DNA of 64,000 nt from Hydrogenophaga pseudoflava (GCF_031020795.1 NZ_JAVHJP010000002.1:496001-560000), one strand, 5' to 3'; positions 48,167 to 57,453 are shown, counted from the first letter of the stretch. Program-made: numbers and translations. The notes: a model not told the origin generated them from the letters alone.

Positions 48167-48195
48167 TTGCTAGTTTTTTTACATACTCCTATACT
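48167..48195 (+). promoter_or_regulatory. Sigma-70-type promoter of pbpG
   Basis: TTGCTA (48167-48172), a 17-base spacer, and TATACT (48190-48195). Expected start near 48202, about 30 bases before the ATG. The spacer includes the seven-T run. Confidence 0.65.
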
Positions 48196-48230
48196 CCGTG
48201 GCATTTGTTGAGGTCGTTGGAGTGGAGCCC

Positions 48231-49451
48231 ATGAAGTTGTCCCGCGTACGATTTGTCACTCTGATGCAGTTGGTTGCAGCAGCGGTGATGTCGATGTCTC
48301 TGGCACTGCCGGTGACCGCGGAGGCTGCGTCCAGCAAAACCGACAAATCGGTCCGCAGCAAGGCCGCTGCATCGTCCGCCGAACGCAGCAAGCGGACCAC
48401 CGTCGCCAAGCAGAGCGCGCGAAGTGGCAAAAAGGAACTGTCCGCCAAGGGCAAGCAGAGTTCCAAGGCTGTGCGCATGGCCCAGGCCGATCTCCGGGGC
48501 AGCAAGCGCAAGCTGGCCAAGAGCAGTCGCCTGGCAAAGTCTGGCAGATCCAGCGAAACCAAGCAGGCACGGGCCGCCCAGTCCTCGGTGCGCCTGGTTG
48601 CGCTCCAGCGCAGCGCCGTGCGCCCGGTGGCGATGGAGCCACGCTCCTCCATCGGAGATCAGATGGGGCTTCGGGCCGCCGTTGATCCTCTGGACCTCAA
48701 CTCGAGCGTTGCGCTGGTGGTGGATCAGCAGACCAACGAAGTGCTGTTCAGCAAGAACGATTCCGCGGTCCTCCCGATCGCGTCGCTCACCAAGCTGATG
48801 ACCGGGCTGGTGGTCACCGATGCCAACCTGCCGCTTGACGAGATGGTCACCATCACGTCCGATGACGTGGACACCGTCAAAGGCAGCCGCTCCAGGCTGG
48901 CCGTGGGGACCACGCTGACTCGTCTCGAGCTGATGCATCTGGCCCTCATGTCGAGTGAAAACCGGGCAGCCCATGCCTTGGGGCGCACCTATCCGGGCGG
49001 CCTCGACCAGTTTGTCCGGCTGATGAACGCCAAGGCGCGCGAACTGGGCATGCGCGATACCCGCTACGTGGAGCCGACCGGTTTGTCCAGTCTGAACCAG
49101 TCCAGTGCGCGCGACCTCGCAACCCTGGTGTCGGTGGCCTATCAGCGGCCGCTGCTCCGCAGCCTTTCGACCTCCCCGAGCCACCAGCTCGAACTGGGGC
49201 ACCGGACCCTGGAGTTCCGCAACTCCAACCGCCTGATCCGTGATCCCGACTGGGACATCGGTCTTCAGAAGACCGGCTACATCTCGGAAGCGGGCCGTTG
49301 TCTCGTGATGCAGGCCCGCGTGGCCGGGCGCCAGTTGATCATGGTGTTCCTGGATGCGACCGGCAAGCTGGGCCGGGCTCAGGATGCCGAGCGCGTGCGT
49401 CGTTGGGTGGAAGCACAGCCGATGCACCAGGCGATGCGGCCGCAAGGCTGA
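48231..49451 (+). CDS. pbpG: D-alanyl-D-alanine endopeptidase (PBP7-like)
   Basis: 406 residues from ATG 48231. Signal peptide (MKLSRVRFVTLMQLVAAAVM), then about 80 residues rich in Ser, Lys, Arg and Ala that are probably disordered, then the S11 transpeptidase-like fold: SxxK in LPIASLTKLM (serine nucleophile), SxN in MSSENRAAH, and KTG in LQKTGYIS. Cuts D-Ala-mDAP cross-links in the periplasm. The long basic linker is odd for PbpG and may bind peptidoglycan or teichoic-like anions. Closed by a strong terminator. Confidence 0.93.
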   Translation: MKLSRVRFVTLMQLVAAAVMSMSLALPVTAEAASSKTDKSVRSKAAASSAERSKRTTVAKQSARSGKKELSAKGKQSSKAVRMAQADLRGSKRKLAKSSRLAKSGRSSETKQARAAQSSVRLVALQRSAVRPVAMEPRSSIGDQMGLRAAVDPLDLNSSVALVVDQQTNEVLFSKNDSAVLPIASLTKLMTGLVVTDANLPLDEMVTITSDDVDTVKGSRSRLAVGTTLTRLELMHLALMSSENRAAHALGRTYPGGLDQFVRLMNAKARELGMRDTRYVEPTGLSSLNQSSARDLATLVSVAYQRPLLRSLSTSPSHQLELGHRTLEFRNSNRLIRDPDWDIGLQKTGYISEAGRCLVMQARVAGRQLIMVFLDATGKLGRAQDAERVRRWVEAQPMHQAMRPQG

Positions 49452-49478
49452 ACATGCTGCGTCGGCAGCATTGCAGAC

Positions 49479-49514
49479 AATAAAAAACGGCCACTAGCGG
49501 GCCGTTTTTTATTG
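49479..49514. terminator. Bidirectional terminator between pbpG and iclR-type gene
   Basis: A perfect 15-bp inverted repeat CAATAAAAAACGGCC (49479-49493) / GGCCGTTTTTTATTG (49500-49514) around ACTAGC. Six-base A and T runs on both arms serve both convergent transcripts. Confidence 0.95.
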
Positions 49515-49524
49515 GAAGGGAGGA

Positions 49525-50328
49525 TCAGCGGGCCACCGGCTGAGTGGCAAATCCTTTGGGGCAGCCCAGAGCAATCGAAATCTCTGCGGCGGTGGAGCGC
49601 AGCTTCGGCACCCAGTTTTCATCGATGCGGTCGGCCGGTGCTGAAATCGACAGGCCGGCGACCAGGCGGCACTGGTCGTCGTAGATGCCGGCCGCCATGC
49701 ACCTCACGCCCAGTTCCAGTTCCTCGTTGTCGCGGGCCAGGCCGGCCATGCGGCATTGCTGCAGTTCCCGTTCAAGGCTGGGCAGCTGCGTCAGGCTGTT
49801 GCGGGTGTTGCCGGCGAGGCCTGTGCGGGTGGCATACGCCCGCACCCGTTGAGGTTCGTCGGCCGCCAGAAACAGTTTGCCTACCGATGTCAGGTGCAGT
49901 GGAGCACGCCCGCCGATGGCGCGAACCACCTGCATTCCGGAGCGTTCGCTGTAGGCCCGTTCCACATAGACGATTTCGTCGCCCTGGCGGACGCTGAGGT
50001 TGACCGGCTGCTGGATCAGCTTGTGAAGCTCCCGCATCGGCGCCAGCGCGGCATCCCGGACACTCAGCCGGGCCTTCACGAGGTTGCCCAGCTCCAGCAG
50101 GCGCATGCCCAGCCTGTAACTGCCGGCCTCAGGGCGGTCCACGAAGCGCCCGATGGTCAGGTCGTTGAGGATGCGGTGTGCGGTCGACGGGTGCAGACCC
50201 GTCTTTTCACTGATCTCCTTGAGCGACACCGGCTCTTCGCGGGAGGCGAGGACTTCCAGCAGATTGAACATCCGTTCAATGACCTGGACCGTGGGAGTGC
50301 TGGGCAGGGAGTCGTTTCGTTTTGTCAT
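49525..50328 (-). CDS. IclR-family transcriptional regulator
   Basis: 267 residues. N-terminal winged helix-turn-helix: VQVIERMFNLLEVLASREEP, LKEISEKTGLHPSTAHRILN (about 35-54) and GSYRLGMRLLELGN; the C-terminal effector domain has the IclR pattern around LTSVGKLFLAADEPQ and AAGIYDDQCRLVAGLSISAP. Target unknown: no catabolic operon adjoins it. It is 37 bases after bpt in the same direction and may be co-transcribed, but has its own candidate operator. Confidence 0.9.
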   Translation of the reverse strand: MTKRNDSLPSTPTVQVIERMFNLLEVLASREEPVSLKEISEKTGLHPSTAHRILNDLTIGRFVDRPEAGSYRLGMRLLELGNLVKARLSVRDAALAPMRELHKLIQQPVNLSVRQGDEIVYVERAYSERSGMQVVRAIGGRAPLHLTSVGKLFLAADEPQRVRAYATRTGLAGNTRNSLTQLPSLERELQQCRMAGLARDNEELELGVRCMAAGIYDDQCRLVAGLSISAPADRIDENWVPKLRSTAAEISIALGCPKGFATQPVAR

Positions 50329-50339
50329 GGCCGCAATCG

Positions 50340-50351
50340 ATATGCGGATAT
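50340..50351. promoter_or_regulatory. Possible autoregulatory palindrome of the IclR gene
   Basis: ATATGCGGATAT, 12 bases upstream of the iclR-type start codon, beside an A/T-rich TAAAAT on the minus strand (50356-50351). A short symmetric ATAT-N4-ATAT site next to the start is compatible with self-repression, but the motif is short. Confidence 0.3.
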
Positions 50352-50365
50352 TTTACGAGATGAAA

Positions 50366-51106
50366 TCAGGAGGCGGTCACCCAGCGACCGTCCCTGAGCA
50401 GTTCGTGGGGCCGAAACGCCGCCTTGTAACTCATCTTCGGGCTTTGCTCGATCCAGTAGCCCAGGTACATGTGTGAAAGCCCCAGTTCACGGGCCTGCTC
50501 GATCTGCCAGAGAATGCTGTAGGTGCCGTAGCTGGCGCCAATGTCCGACGGTTCGTAGAAGGTGTACACGGCCGAGAGGCCGTCGTTGAGCACGTCGACG
50601 ATGGACACCATGACCAGGCGGCCCGGGTGGCCCGGCCGGGCCGGCTCGTAAAACTCCACCAGCCGCGAGTTGACCCGGCTCTGAAGCAGGAACTGGCTGT
50701 ACTGGTCGATGCTGTCCTGGTCCATGCCGCCGCCGGCGTGGCGGCTGTTCTGGTAGCGCAGATAGAGCTGGTAGTGCTCAGGTTCGAAGCACAGTCCGAG
50801 GACGCGGGTTTCGAGGTGGCCGTGCCGGGACTTGCAGCGCTTCTGGCTGCGGCTGGGGCGGAACTCGTTCACCGGAATGCGCAGCGGGATGCAGGCCTGG
50901 CAGCCGTCGCAGTGTGGTCGGTAGGTGAACACACCGCTGCGCCGGAACCCCATGGTGACGAGGTTCGAATAGGCGTCGTTGTGGATCAGGTGACTCGGTG
51001 TGGCCACCTGTGAGCGGGCCTGACGACCGGCCAGGTAGCTGCAGGGGTAGGGCGCTGTGGCGTAGAACTGCAACGCCTGCAGCGGAAGTTCTTTCAGGTG
51101 CGTCAC
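50366..51106 (-). CDS. bpt: Aspartate/glutamate leucyltransferase (Bpt, Ate1-like)
   Basis: 246 residues. N-terminal CxxC-type region ([11 protein letters not shown] and [13 protein letters not shown]) and the ATE C-terminal domain with [30 protein letters not shown] and [18 protein letters not shown]. The bacterial group transfers leucine from Leu-tRNA to N-terminal Asp or Glu, making proteins ClpS/ClpAP substrates. Its start lies in the stop of aat (ATGA overlap), so both N-degron transferases are made together. Confidence 0.93.
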   Translation of the reverse strand: MTHLKELPLQALQFYATAPYPCSYLAGRQARSQVATPSHLIHNDAYSNLVTMGFRRSGVFTYRPHCDGCQACIPLRIPVNEFRPSRSQKRCKSRHGHLETRVLGLCFEPEHYQLYLRYQNSRHAGGGMDQDSIDQYSQFLLQSRVNSRLVEFYEPARPGHPGRLVMVSIVDVLNDGLSAVYTFYEPSDIGASYGTYSILWQIEQARELGLSHMYLGYWIEQSPKMSYKAAFRPHELLRDGRWVTAS

Positions 51107-51876
51107 GCTGGTGCGTCAGAGCCTGTGATGAGGTGATTCCAGTATACGGGCTCGAATCGCCACACCGGTGCGTTGTGCGACGTGGTCTTGTGCAGATGCC
51201 GGCTGAAGTCGGCGCGCGACATCAGGGTCGCTCCGAGCGACGCCAGATGGGAGGTGTCCTGCTGGCAGTCGATGAGGGGAATGCCGTGGGCCAGGCAGAA
51301 CGCCACCAGTCCGCACATCGCCAGCTTGGAAGCATCGCTGCGGCGGCTGAACATGGACTCCCCGAACACCATGGCGCCAAGATTGACGCAGTAGAGCCCG
51401 CCCGCGAGCTCACCATCGATCCAGGCCTCCACACTGTGCGCGTGGCCCGCTGCGTGCAATTGCTGGTAGGCCTGGATCATGGGCGGCAGGATCCAGGTGC
51501 CCGTCTGGCCCCTGCGTGGCATGTGCGCACAGGCCCGTATCACCCGCTCGAAGTCGTGGTCCAGCCGGAGGACCAGTCGCTGCTCCTGCAGCAGCCTGGT
51601 CAGGGTCTTGCGCAGCGAGCGGTGGAGTCTGAACTGCTGCGTGCGCAGCACCATCCGCGGGTCCGTGCACCACCAGAGAATCGGCTGCCCTGCGCTGTAC
51701 CAGGGGAAGATGCCCTGGCCGTATGCCCGCAGAAGGGTGTCCACGTCCAATGCGCCCCCGGCCGCGAGCAGGCCCGGCGCGGGATCGTTCGGGCCCCAGG
51801 CGCGTTCCACGGGCGGGAACGGATCGCCCGGCTCCAGCCAGGGCAGTTCCGGCGTGAACGTGGGGGTGGAGGACAT
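51103..51876 (-). CDS. aat: Leucyl/phenylalanyl-tRNA-protein transferase
   Basis: 257 residues. Family motifs [60 protein letters not shown] and [20 protein letters not shown] with [11 protein letters not shown]. Adds Leu or Phe to N-terminal Lys or Arg for degradation by ClpAPS. Standard length. Operon vanZ-aat-bpt, with 3 bases to the vanZ-like gene. Confidence 0.96.
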   Translation of the reverse strand: MSSTPTFTPELPWLEPGDPFPPVERAWGPNDPAPGLLAAGGALDVDTLLRAYGQGIFPWYSAGQPILWWCTDPRMVLRTQQFRLHRSLRKTLTRLLQEQRLVLRLDHDFERVIRACAHMPRRGQTGTWILPPMIQAYQQLHAAGHAHSVEAWIDGELAGGLYCVNLGAMVFGESMFSRRSDASKLAMCGLVAFCLAHGIPLIDCQQDTSHLASLGATLMSRADFSRHLHKTTSHNAPVWRFEPVYWNHLITGSDAPA

Positions 51877-51879
51877 GGC

Positions 51880-52236
51880 CTATTGTGGGCGGGACCGCTG
51901 CGGCCACGGCAGAGGGATTGCGAGAACCACGGCGCCCAGCCAGATCCCGACGGCATCGGCCAGCAGGTCGAGGAGATCGCCGTTTCTCCAGCCGGTGGCC
52001 GACTGCGCCACCTCGATCAGGGCACCGTAGAGCAGGAGGCCGATCAAGACCTTGCCGCGCGGCCCCGGGTACGCGAGGCCCCCCAGGAGGGCCAGCAACA
52101 GGAAGCCTCCCGCGTGCTGGGCTTTGTCCCATGTGTCGAACACTTGCGCGGGAAGTTCCGTCACCGGCGCGAGCGACAGGGCTCCCACCATGGCCACGGC
52201 GGTCCAGAAGGCGGTTTTCAGAAGAAGTCGGTTCAT
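51880..52236 (-). CDS. VanZ-like membrane protein
   Basis: 118 residues from ATG 52236. Three or four hydrophobic helices with the VanZ-type pattern WDKAQHAGGFLLLALLGGL and YGALIEVAQSATGWRNGDLL followed by LLADAVGIWLGA. Function unknown; not evidence for glycopeptide resistance. First gene of the vanZ-aat-bpt group. Confidence 0.85.
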   Translation of the reverse strand: MNRLLLKTAFWTAVAMVGALSLAPVTELPAQVFDTWDKAQHAGGFLLLALLGGLAYPGPRGKVLIGLLLYGALIEVAQSATGWRNGDLLDLLADAVGIWLGAVVLAIPLPWPQRSRPQ

Positions 52237-52381
52237 GGGTTGAGGCATCCCGACCTGGGTTGAACCAGGGTCGGCAGACCGGCAGCGGGCCGTTCGCCGG
52301 ATCTTCGGAGGCAGCGTTGCGGGAATTATGCGGGAGGCCTTGCTGGTCACTGGCGGGGCATGCGGTTTGCCCGTGGCGGCC

Positions 52382-52894
52382 ATGAACCCCTCGACCGATT
52401 CCGAATCCCCTTCTGCCGCTGCGCCTACCGCGGACGACACCCAGGCTGTTGAAGCGCCCCGCGGCCTGCTGGAGAGCGTGCGGGCCTTGTGGGACGAGTT
52501 GCCAGGCCTGCTGAGTGACCGTCTGGATCTGCTCGTGCTGGAGCTCAAGCGCGCGGGCGACGCGCTGGTGCAGATCGTGGTCCTGCTGATGGCGGTGGCG
52601 GTGCTGGGGGTGACGGCCCTGCTGGCCCTGTGGGCCGGCATTGCGCTGGGCCTGGTGGAGCAGGGACTGCACTGGTCGCTGGCGCTGCTGGTGGTGGTGG
52701 TGCTCAATGCGGTCGTCGCCTTCTGGGGGTGGTGGCGCCTGCGCCGCCTGCTGCCGCTGCTGTTCCTTCCCGCGACATGCCGCCATCTGTCTCCCCGCGC
52801 CGTGGGACCGATCTCCGACCCTCCGGTGCACGCCGGCGACGCGGCGGCGGCAACGCCCACACCGGGCGCCGCTCCCGTCAACGAACACCGGTGA
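52382..52894 (+). CDS. Holin-superfamily (PF07332-like) membrane protein
   Basis: 170 residues from ATG 52382; the frame extends 18 codons upstream. N-terminal Ser/Ala-rich region, an amphipathic segment RLDLLVLELKRAGDALVQI, and two hydrophobic helices (about 65-87 and 95-115), as in 'phage holin family' proteins of chromosomes (YqjE-like). There is no phage context, so a role in membrane or envelope stress is more likely than lysis. The C-terminal 50 residues are low-complexity. Convergent with the antiporter gene. Confidence 0.7.
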   Translation: MNPSTDSESPSAAAPTADDTQAVEAPRGLLESVRALWDELPGLLSDRLDLLVLELKRAGDALVQIVVLLMAVAVLGVTALLALWAGIALGLVEQGLHWSLALLVVVVLNAVVAFWGWWRLRRLLPLLFLPATCRHLSPRAVGPISDPPVHAGDAAAATPTPGAAPVNEHR

Positions 52895-52919
52895 CGACAC
52901 GAGGACGCCGCTTCCAGCG

Positions 52920-54182
52920 TCATGCAGACGACCCGCGCCTGCGCTGGTACCGTTCCATGAGCGGCGTGGACGACACGCCATGCAGCACGATCGACAGGGA
53001 GATGGCCACCAGCGCGGCGCCGGTCAGCTGCTGTGCCAGTTCGCCGGTGATGCCATGCTCCAGCGCGTAGGCCAGATAGAACAGCGTGCCCACACCCCGG
53101 ATGCCGAACCAGGCCAGCAGACGGCGCTGAGAAGTCGTCAGCCCCTGGCGCTGTACCACCGCCAGCACGGCCAGGGGGCGGACCACCAGCACCAGCAGCA
53201 CGCCGAACGCCAGCATGGGCGCGGTGATGGGCACGCTGTGCAGGGCCACGCCCACCGCCAGGACGGTCGCGGCTTCCACCAGCCGTTCGATGCGTGCACC
53301 GACGGCCTGCATGCGCTGGGCGAGGTCGGTGTCCTCCAGCGAGCGCGTCCCCGGTGGGGCGGAGGAGGGGGCCTCGTCCGCGGAAAGCAGCACGGCGGCG
53401 GCGGCGAACACGACCACGAACGTGGAGCAATGCAGCCAGCGCGCCAGACCGAAGCCGAGCAACACCGTGCCCACGTAGAGCAACTCGTCGCGCGCCAGGC
53501 CCTCACCGCGCCGCACGCGCTGGCTCAGCAGCCGTCCCAGGCCGGCGCCCAGCAACAGGCCCAGCACCAAGCCGCCGCCCACGGCCCAGACGATGTCCAT
53601 GAGCACCCAGCGACCACCCCACGCACCCAGCTCGTGCAGGCCCATCAAACCGAGCCCGAGCATCACGGCGGGCAGCGCACTGCCGTCGTTGAGGCCGCCT
53701 TCGGCGGTGAGGGAGACGCGCACCGCGTCCCGGTCGGCTTCGGACCGGATCTGGACCTCGGAGGCCAGCACCGGATCGGTGGGGGCCAGCACCGCGGCCA
53801 GCAGCAGCGCCGCGGGCCACGGCAGGTCCAGCACCATCGCCGCGGCCACACTGCCCAGTGCGACTGTCGCCACCATGCCCGGCCCGGCCAGCAACAGGGC
53901 CACACGCCAACGGGCCAGACGAGGAGGCACCCGCAACCGAAGGCCCACCGCCATCAGCGACAGCAGCACCGCCGCTTCGGTGGCCAGAACCACCGCGGGC
54001 AGGTGATCCTCCAGCATCTTCGGCGAAGGGGACGCGTTGAACGCCGACAGGCCGGCGCCCGCGCACCAGCCCGCCGCCAGGTACAGCAGCGCCGGCGTCA
54101 GAGGCAGGCGGCGCACCGCGCGGTCCACCAGCGCCAGCGCCAGCAGGGCCGCCCCGAGGAGGATCAGCGCGGCGGTGACCAT
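52920..54182 (-). CDS. CPA1-family Na+/H+ antiporter
   Basis: 420 residues, about 12 transmembrane helices. Key regions are LAPTDPVLASEVQIRSEAD (the TDPV of helix 4) followed by LTAEGGLNDGSALPAVMLG (acidic ion-binding residues of helix 5) and WFGIRGVGTLFYLAYAL (the GxRG motif). No large cytosolic TrkA-N domain. Exchanges sodium or potassium for protons across the inner membrane. A separate transcription unit at the edge of the accessory island. Confidence 0.87.
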   Translation of the reverse strand: MVTAALILLGAALLALALVDRAVRRLPLTPALLYLAAGWCAGAGLSAFNASPSPKMLEDHLPAVVLATEAAVLLSLMAVGLRLRVPPRLARWRVALLLAGPGMVATVALGSVAAAMVLDLPWPAALLLAAVLAPTDPVLASEVQIRSEADRDAVRVSLTAEGGLNDGSALPAVMLGLGLMGLHELGAWGGRWVLMDIVWAVGGGLVLGLLLGAGLGRLLSQRVRRGEGLARDELLYVGTVLLGFGLARWLHCSTFVVVFAAAAVLLSADEAPSSAPPGTRSLEDTDLAQRMQAVGARIERLVEAATVLAVGVALHSVPITAPMLAFGVLLVLVVRPLAVLAVVQRQGLTTSQRRLLAWFGIRGVGTLFYLAYALEHGITGELAQQLTGAALVAISLSIVLHGVSSTPLMERYQRRRGSSA

Positions 54183-54276
54183 GGCTGCGGCAAGCGATGG
54201 TCACTGCCGGCCCGGCGCGGGCCGGCAGCGCTCAGGCGGCATGCGCCCTGATCGGAGCGGATGGCCGTCGGCCCGC

Positions 54277-54732
54277 TCAGGAGGTGGCGGCGCGGGCCAT
54301 GTTGCGCAACTGGCGCACCTGGTCGTGGTTGCGCTTGGCACCTTCGTACTGGCGCTCCACCACGGCGCGCAGATCGGGCGGCAGGGCCTTCTCCAGCGCC
54401 TTGCGGTAGCTGGCCAGCGCGGTGTCTTCGCCGCGTTCGGTCTCTTCCAGAATGGCCTTGTCGCTGTAGCCGGCCAGCGTCCCCTTGACGGCGACCCAGC
54501 CGCGGTGCACCGCGCCGGCGGCACTGCCGCTGTCCTCGGGTTTGCCGCCGCACTGGCGCACCAGCGTCTGCAGCTCGGCCGCGGCCTGGCCGCATTCGGC
54601 GGCGCGGCGCGTGAACAGGTCCTTGATCTCCGGCGCCTTCGCGTATTCGGCCGAGGTGCGAAAACCGTACTCGCCATCCTTCGAGGTTTCAATGAGGTCG
54701 TTGAGGGTATCGACGATGTCGTCTTGGGTCAT
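54277..54732 (-). CDS. PA2169-family four-helix-bundle protein (DUF2383)
   Basis: 151 residues from ATG 54732 with AGGAG eight bases upstream. Fully helical, ferritin-like: DIVDTLNDLIETSKDGEYGF, AECGQAAAELQTLVRQCGG, GWVAVKGTLAGYSDKAILEE and ERGEDTALASYRKALEKALP match the DUF2383/PA2169 family. The role is unknown; members are found in stress-induced clusters. A CGGCAA-type palindrome lies 128 bases upstream. Confidence 0.83.
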   Translation of the reverse strand: MTQDDIVDTLNDLIETSKDGEYGFRTSAEYAKAPEIKDLFTRRAAECGQAAAELQTLVRQCGGKPEDSGSAAGAVHRGWVAVKGTLAGYSDKAILEETERGEDTALASYRKALEKALPPDLRAVVERQYEGAKRNHDQVRQLRNMARAATS

Positions 54733-54859
54733 GTGAATCTCCTGGAATGCAGAGTTGAGGAACCACGCCTTGCGGCGCGGGCCCCTGTGCGTGGCAGTTG
54801 GTGTGCCTGCGGTGTGGCGACCGGGGAATCCCAGTACCCGCAGTGAGGAACGGAAGCGC

Positions 54860-54874
54860 CGGTAAAAGTTGCCG
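54860..54874. promoter_or_regulatory. Shared palindrome, copy 1 (upstream of the DUF2383 gene)
   Basis: On the minus strand CGGCAACTTTTACCG: one mismatch from the symmetric form CGGCAA-N3-TTGCCG. Two close relatives occur at 56214 and 60724. See findings. Confidence 0.4.
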
Positions 54875-54922
54875 CAATCGGGTCGGGTGGCCGGAAGCAC
54901 CGCCCGGCTTGGCGCAGGGGCC

Positions 54923-55360
54923 TCATGGGCGCTCGCCGCGCGGGCTCTCGGGCGCGGAAATGTCGCGCACGGCCTGGTCGATGTGGCCGCCCTGGCGCAA
55001 GGCCAGGTCGGCCAGCGAGACGATGCCCACCAGGCGGCGGTCATCGTCGATCACCGGCAGGCGCCGGACCTGTTTGTCGCCCATCAGCTTCATTGCCTCG
55101 CCGATGTCCTGCCCGGGGGTGCAGAAGACCAGGTCGGGCGACATGATGTCGCCCACGCAGGTGCTCTCCGGCACCAGGCCACCGGCCACGCTGCGCACCG
55201 CGATGTCGCGGTCGGTGAGCATGCCCACCAGGGTGCCGGCGTCGCACACCGGCAGCACCCCGATGTCCAGGGTCTGCATCAGTTCGGCGGCGGCGCGCAG
55301 GCTCTCCTCGGGCGGCACGGATTGAGGGTCCGGGGTCATCACTTCTGAAACGGTCGGCAC
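54923..55360 (-). CDS. CBS-domain pair protein
   Basis: 145 residues from GTG 55360, which has AGGAG eight bases upstream and starts [15 protein letters not shown], the standard beginning of such proteins. Two CBS repeats: [20 protein letters not shown] (first) and [20 protein letters not shown] (second), each with the T/S-x-x-D nucleotide-binding end. Probably senses adenine nucleotides; partner unknown. Between the DUF2383 gene and the divergent OmpA-like gene. Confidence 0.88.
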   Translation of the reverse strand: MPTVSEVMTPDPQSVPPEESLRAAAELMQTLDIGVLPVCDAGTLVGMLTDRDIAVRSVAGGLVPESTCVGDIMSPDLVFCTPGQDIGEAMKLMGDKQVRRLPVIDDDRRLVGIVSLADLALRQGGHIDQAVRDISAPESPRGERP

Positions 55361-55498
55361 GGCGGTCTCCTGTGGGTGAATGCGTCGCCGGCCCCTCCGG
55401 ACGGCAAGTCGCGCACCCCCATCGGGCATGCGATGTGCCCGGCTCCGGCCCATGCACCGGCGCTGCTGCATATCCGCCGCGACGCCCGTGTCGATCGA

Positions 55499-55515
55499 CT
55501 TTTTTCAGGAGCAAC
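55499..55515 (+). promoter_or_regulatory. 17-nt leader shared with the gene at 63144 (copy 1)
   Basis: CTTTTTTCAGGAGCAAC, containing the ribosome binding site AGGAG. The same 17 bases occur at 63124-63140 before another gene of the island. Confidence 0.5.
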
Positions 55516-55517
55516 CC

Positions 55518-56201
55518 ATGAGACTGACCACCTTCTCATCCACGTTTCCACGGGCCCTGCGCAGCCCGCGCACCCCGGCCGTGCTGCTGCTGGCGAGTGC
55601 CCTGGCCGCCGCCGGCTGCGCCAACATGAGCGAACGCGAGTCCGCCACCGCCAAGGGCGCTGGCGCCGGCGCAGTGGCCGGTGCCGTGCTGGGTGGCGTG
55701 ACCGGCGGCAATGCGGGTCGTGGCGCCATCATTGGAGGCGCCGTCGGTGCCGTGGCCGGCAACCTGTGGAGCAAGCGCATGCAGGACAAGCAGGCGGCGC
55801 TGGCCCAGGCCGCGGCCGGCAGCGGCGTCGCTGTGGAGCGCACCAACGACAACCAGCTGCTCGTGAGCGTGCCCACGGACGTCTCCTTCGATTCGGGCAG
55901 TGCGGTCATCCGGCCGCAGATGCGCCCGGTGCTCGACGGCGTCGGGCGCAGCATCGACCCCGCCATGCGCGTCACCGTGGTCGGCCACACCGACAGCACC
56001 GGTGGCGACATGGTCAACGACCGCCTCTCGCAGGCCCGCGCACAGGCGGTGGGCGACTACCTGGTCGCCCGTGGCGTGAGCAGCTCGCAGCTGCGCGTGA
56101 TCGGGCATGGGGCCCGCGAACCCGTGGCCAGCAACGACACCGTCAGCGGCCGCGCCGCCAACCGGCGGGTGGAGATCTTCCTCTCCGAGCCCCCGGCCTG
56201 A
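55518..56201 (+). CDS. OmpA-family outer membrane lipoprotein with glycine zipper
   Basis: 227 residues from ATG 55518. Lipoprotein signal with lipobox LAAAGC (Cys about 35), a Gly-zipper stretch ([18 protein letters not shown] and [14 protein letters not shown]), then the OmpA C-terminal domain that binds diaminopimelate: [48 protein letters not shown] and ANRRVEIFL. This resembles YiaD/Pal-like lipoproteins. Anchors the outer membrane to peptidoglycan, or acts in stress. Followed after 41 bases by the dehydrogenase gene. Confidence 0.92.
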   Translation: MRLTTFSSTFPRALRSPRTPAVLLLASALAAAGCANMSERESATAKGAGAGAVAGAVLGGVTGGNAGRGAIIGGAVGAVAGNLWSKRMQDKQAALAQAAAGSGVAVERTNDNQLLVSVPTDVSFDSGSAVIRPQMRPVLDGVGRSIDPAMRVTVVGHTDSTGGDMVNDRLSQARAQAVGDYLVARGVSSSQLRVIGHGAREPVASNDTVSGRAANRRVEIFLSEPPA

Positions 56202-56213
56202 CCCGGCCGCCCC

Positions 56214-56228
56214 CGGCAACTTTTGCTG
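56214..56228. promoter_or_regulatory. Shared palindrome, copy 2 (upstream of the Zn-dehydrogenase gene)
   Basis: CGGCAACTTTTGCTG, 15 bases before the ATG at 56243 and 13 bases after the OmpA-like stop. One mismatch to CGGCAA-N3-TTGCCG. Its closeness to the start codon would favour repression or a role in the RNA. Confidence 0.4.
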
Positions 56229-56242
56229 CAAAGGACCCTCCC

Positions 56243-57412
56243 ATGCGCGCCCTCCGATGGCACGGCAAGCACGATGTGCGTTGCGACCATGTGCCGGACC
56301 CCCAGATCGAAGCCCCCCGCGACGCCATCGTCAAGGTCAGCAGCTGCGCCATCTGCGGCTCCGACCTGCACCTCTACAACGGGGTCATGCCCGGCATGAA
56401 GGCCGGCGACATCCTCGGCCATGAATTCATGGGCGAGGTGGTCGAGGTCGGGCCCGGCAACCGCACGCTCCAGGTGGGCGACCGCGTCGTCGTGCCGTTC
56501 ACCATCTGCTGCGGTGAGTGCGCCCAGTGCCGGCGCGGCTTTTTTTCGCTGTGCGAGCGCAGCAACCGCAACAAGGCCCTGGCCGACAAGGCCTTCGGCC
56601 ACGGCGGGGCGGGCCTGTACGGCTACACCCACCTCACCGGCGGCTATGCCGGCGGGCAGGCCGAATACGTGCGCGTGCCCTTTGCCGACTGCGGGCCCAT
56701 CAAGGTGCCCGACCGCCTGAGCGACGAGCAGGTGCTCTTCCTTGGCGACATCTTCCCCACCGGCTGGCAGGCCGCCATGGCCTGCGACATCGAGCCCGGG
56801 GACACCGTGGCGGTGTGGGGCGGCGGCCCGGTGGGGCAGTTCGCCATCCGCAGCGCCGTGCTGCTGGGGGCGCGCCAGGTCGTGTGCATCGACAACGTGC
56901 CCGAACGCCTGGCCATGGCGCGGGCCGGGGGCGCGGTCACCATCGACTTCGACGAGGACAGCGTGCTGGACCGCCTGAACGAGCTCACGCACGGCCAGGG
57001 GCCGGAAAAATGCATCGACGCCGTCGGCATGGAAGCGCACGCCACCCGCTCGCTCGACTCCATGGTGGACCGCGCCAAGCAGGCCGCGCTGCTGGGCACC
57101 GACCGGCCCCATGTGCTGCGCGAGATGATTTATGTCTGCCGGCCCGGCGGCGTGCTGTCCGTCCCCGGCGTCTACGGCGGTGTGGTGGACAAGCTGCCGT
57201 TTGGCGCCCTCATGAACAAGGGCCTGACGGTGCGGACCGGCCAGACCCATGTGCCGCGCTGGACGGCCGACCTGCTGCGCCGCATCGAGGAAGGGCAGAT
57301 CGATCCGTCCTTCGTCGTCACCCACAGCGCCAGCCTGGAACACGGCCCGGCGCTCTACAAGACCTTCCGCGACCGGCACGAAGGCTGCGTGAAGGTGGTG
57401 CTCAAGCCCTGA
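56243..57412 (+). CDS. Zinc-dependent alcohol dehydrogenase (FDH-like MDR family)
   Basis: 389 residues from ATG 56243. Catalytic zinc region [15 protein letters not shown] (Cys and the start), [14 protein letters not shown], structural zinc cysteines in [19 protein letters not shown] site [20 protein letters not shown] and [14 protein letters not shown]. The long form with a loop [19 protein letters not shown] is that of the formaldehyde/alcohol dehydrogenase-like group. Substrate unknown. First gene of a run that continues with two unknown genes and a lipocalin fusion. Confidence 0.88.
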   Translation: MRALRWHGKHDVRCDHVPDPQIEAPRDAIVKVSSCAICGSDLHLYNGVMPGMKAGDILGHEFMGEVVEVGPGNRTLQVGDRVVVPFTICCGECAQCRRGFFSLCERSNRNKALADKAFGHGGAGLYGYTHLTGGYAGGQAEYVRVPFADCGPIKVPDRLSDEQVLFLGDIFPTGWQAAMACDIEPGDTVAVWGGGPVGQFAIRSAVLLGARQVVCIDNVPERLAMARAGGAVTIDFDEDSVLDRLNELTHGQGPEKCIDAVGMEAHATRSLDSMVDRAKQAALLGTDRPHVLREMIYVCRPGGVLSVPGVYGGVVDKLPFGALMNKGLTVRTGQTHVPRWTADLLRRIEEGQIDPSFVVTHSASLEHGPALYKTFRDRHEGCVKVVLKP

Positions 57413-57453
57413 TCCGGGCCGCGCCGGCCCACCCAACCCCTCCGGAGCCCGCC

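Noticed and set aside
48073..48180. Hairpin at 48.1 kb as an ordinary leuA terminator
   Set aside because: The stem is not followed directly by U; the T-run is 16 bases away and inside the pbpG promoter spacer.
51880..52236. VanZ as a sign of glycopeptide resistance
   Set aside because: No vanHAX-type genes; VanZ-like proteins are widespread with unknown roles.
52382..52894. Prophage remnant because of a holin-family protein
   Set aside because: No other phage gene, integrase or att repeat nearby; chromosomal proteins of this family are common.
56214..56228. Sigma-54 promoter reading of GGCAACTTTTGC
   Set aside because: GG and GC are 8 bases apart rather than the 10 required for the -24/-12 elements.
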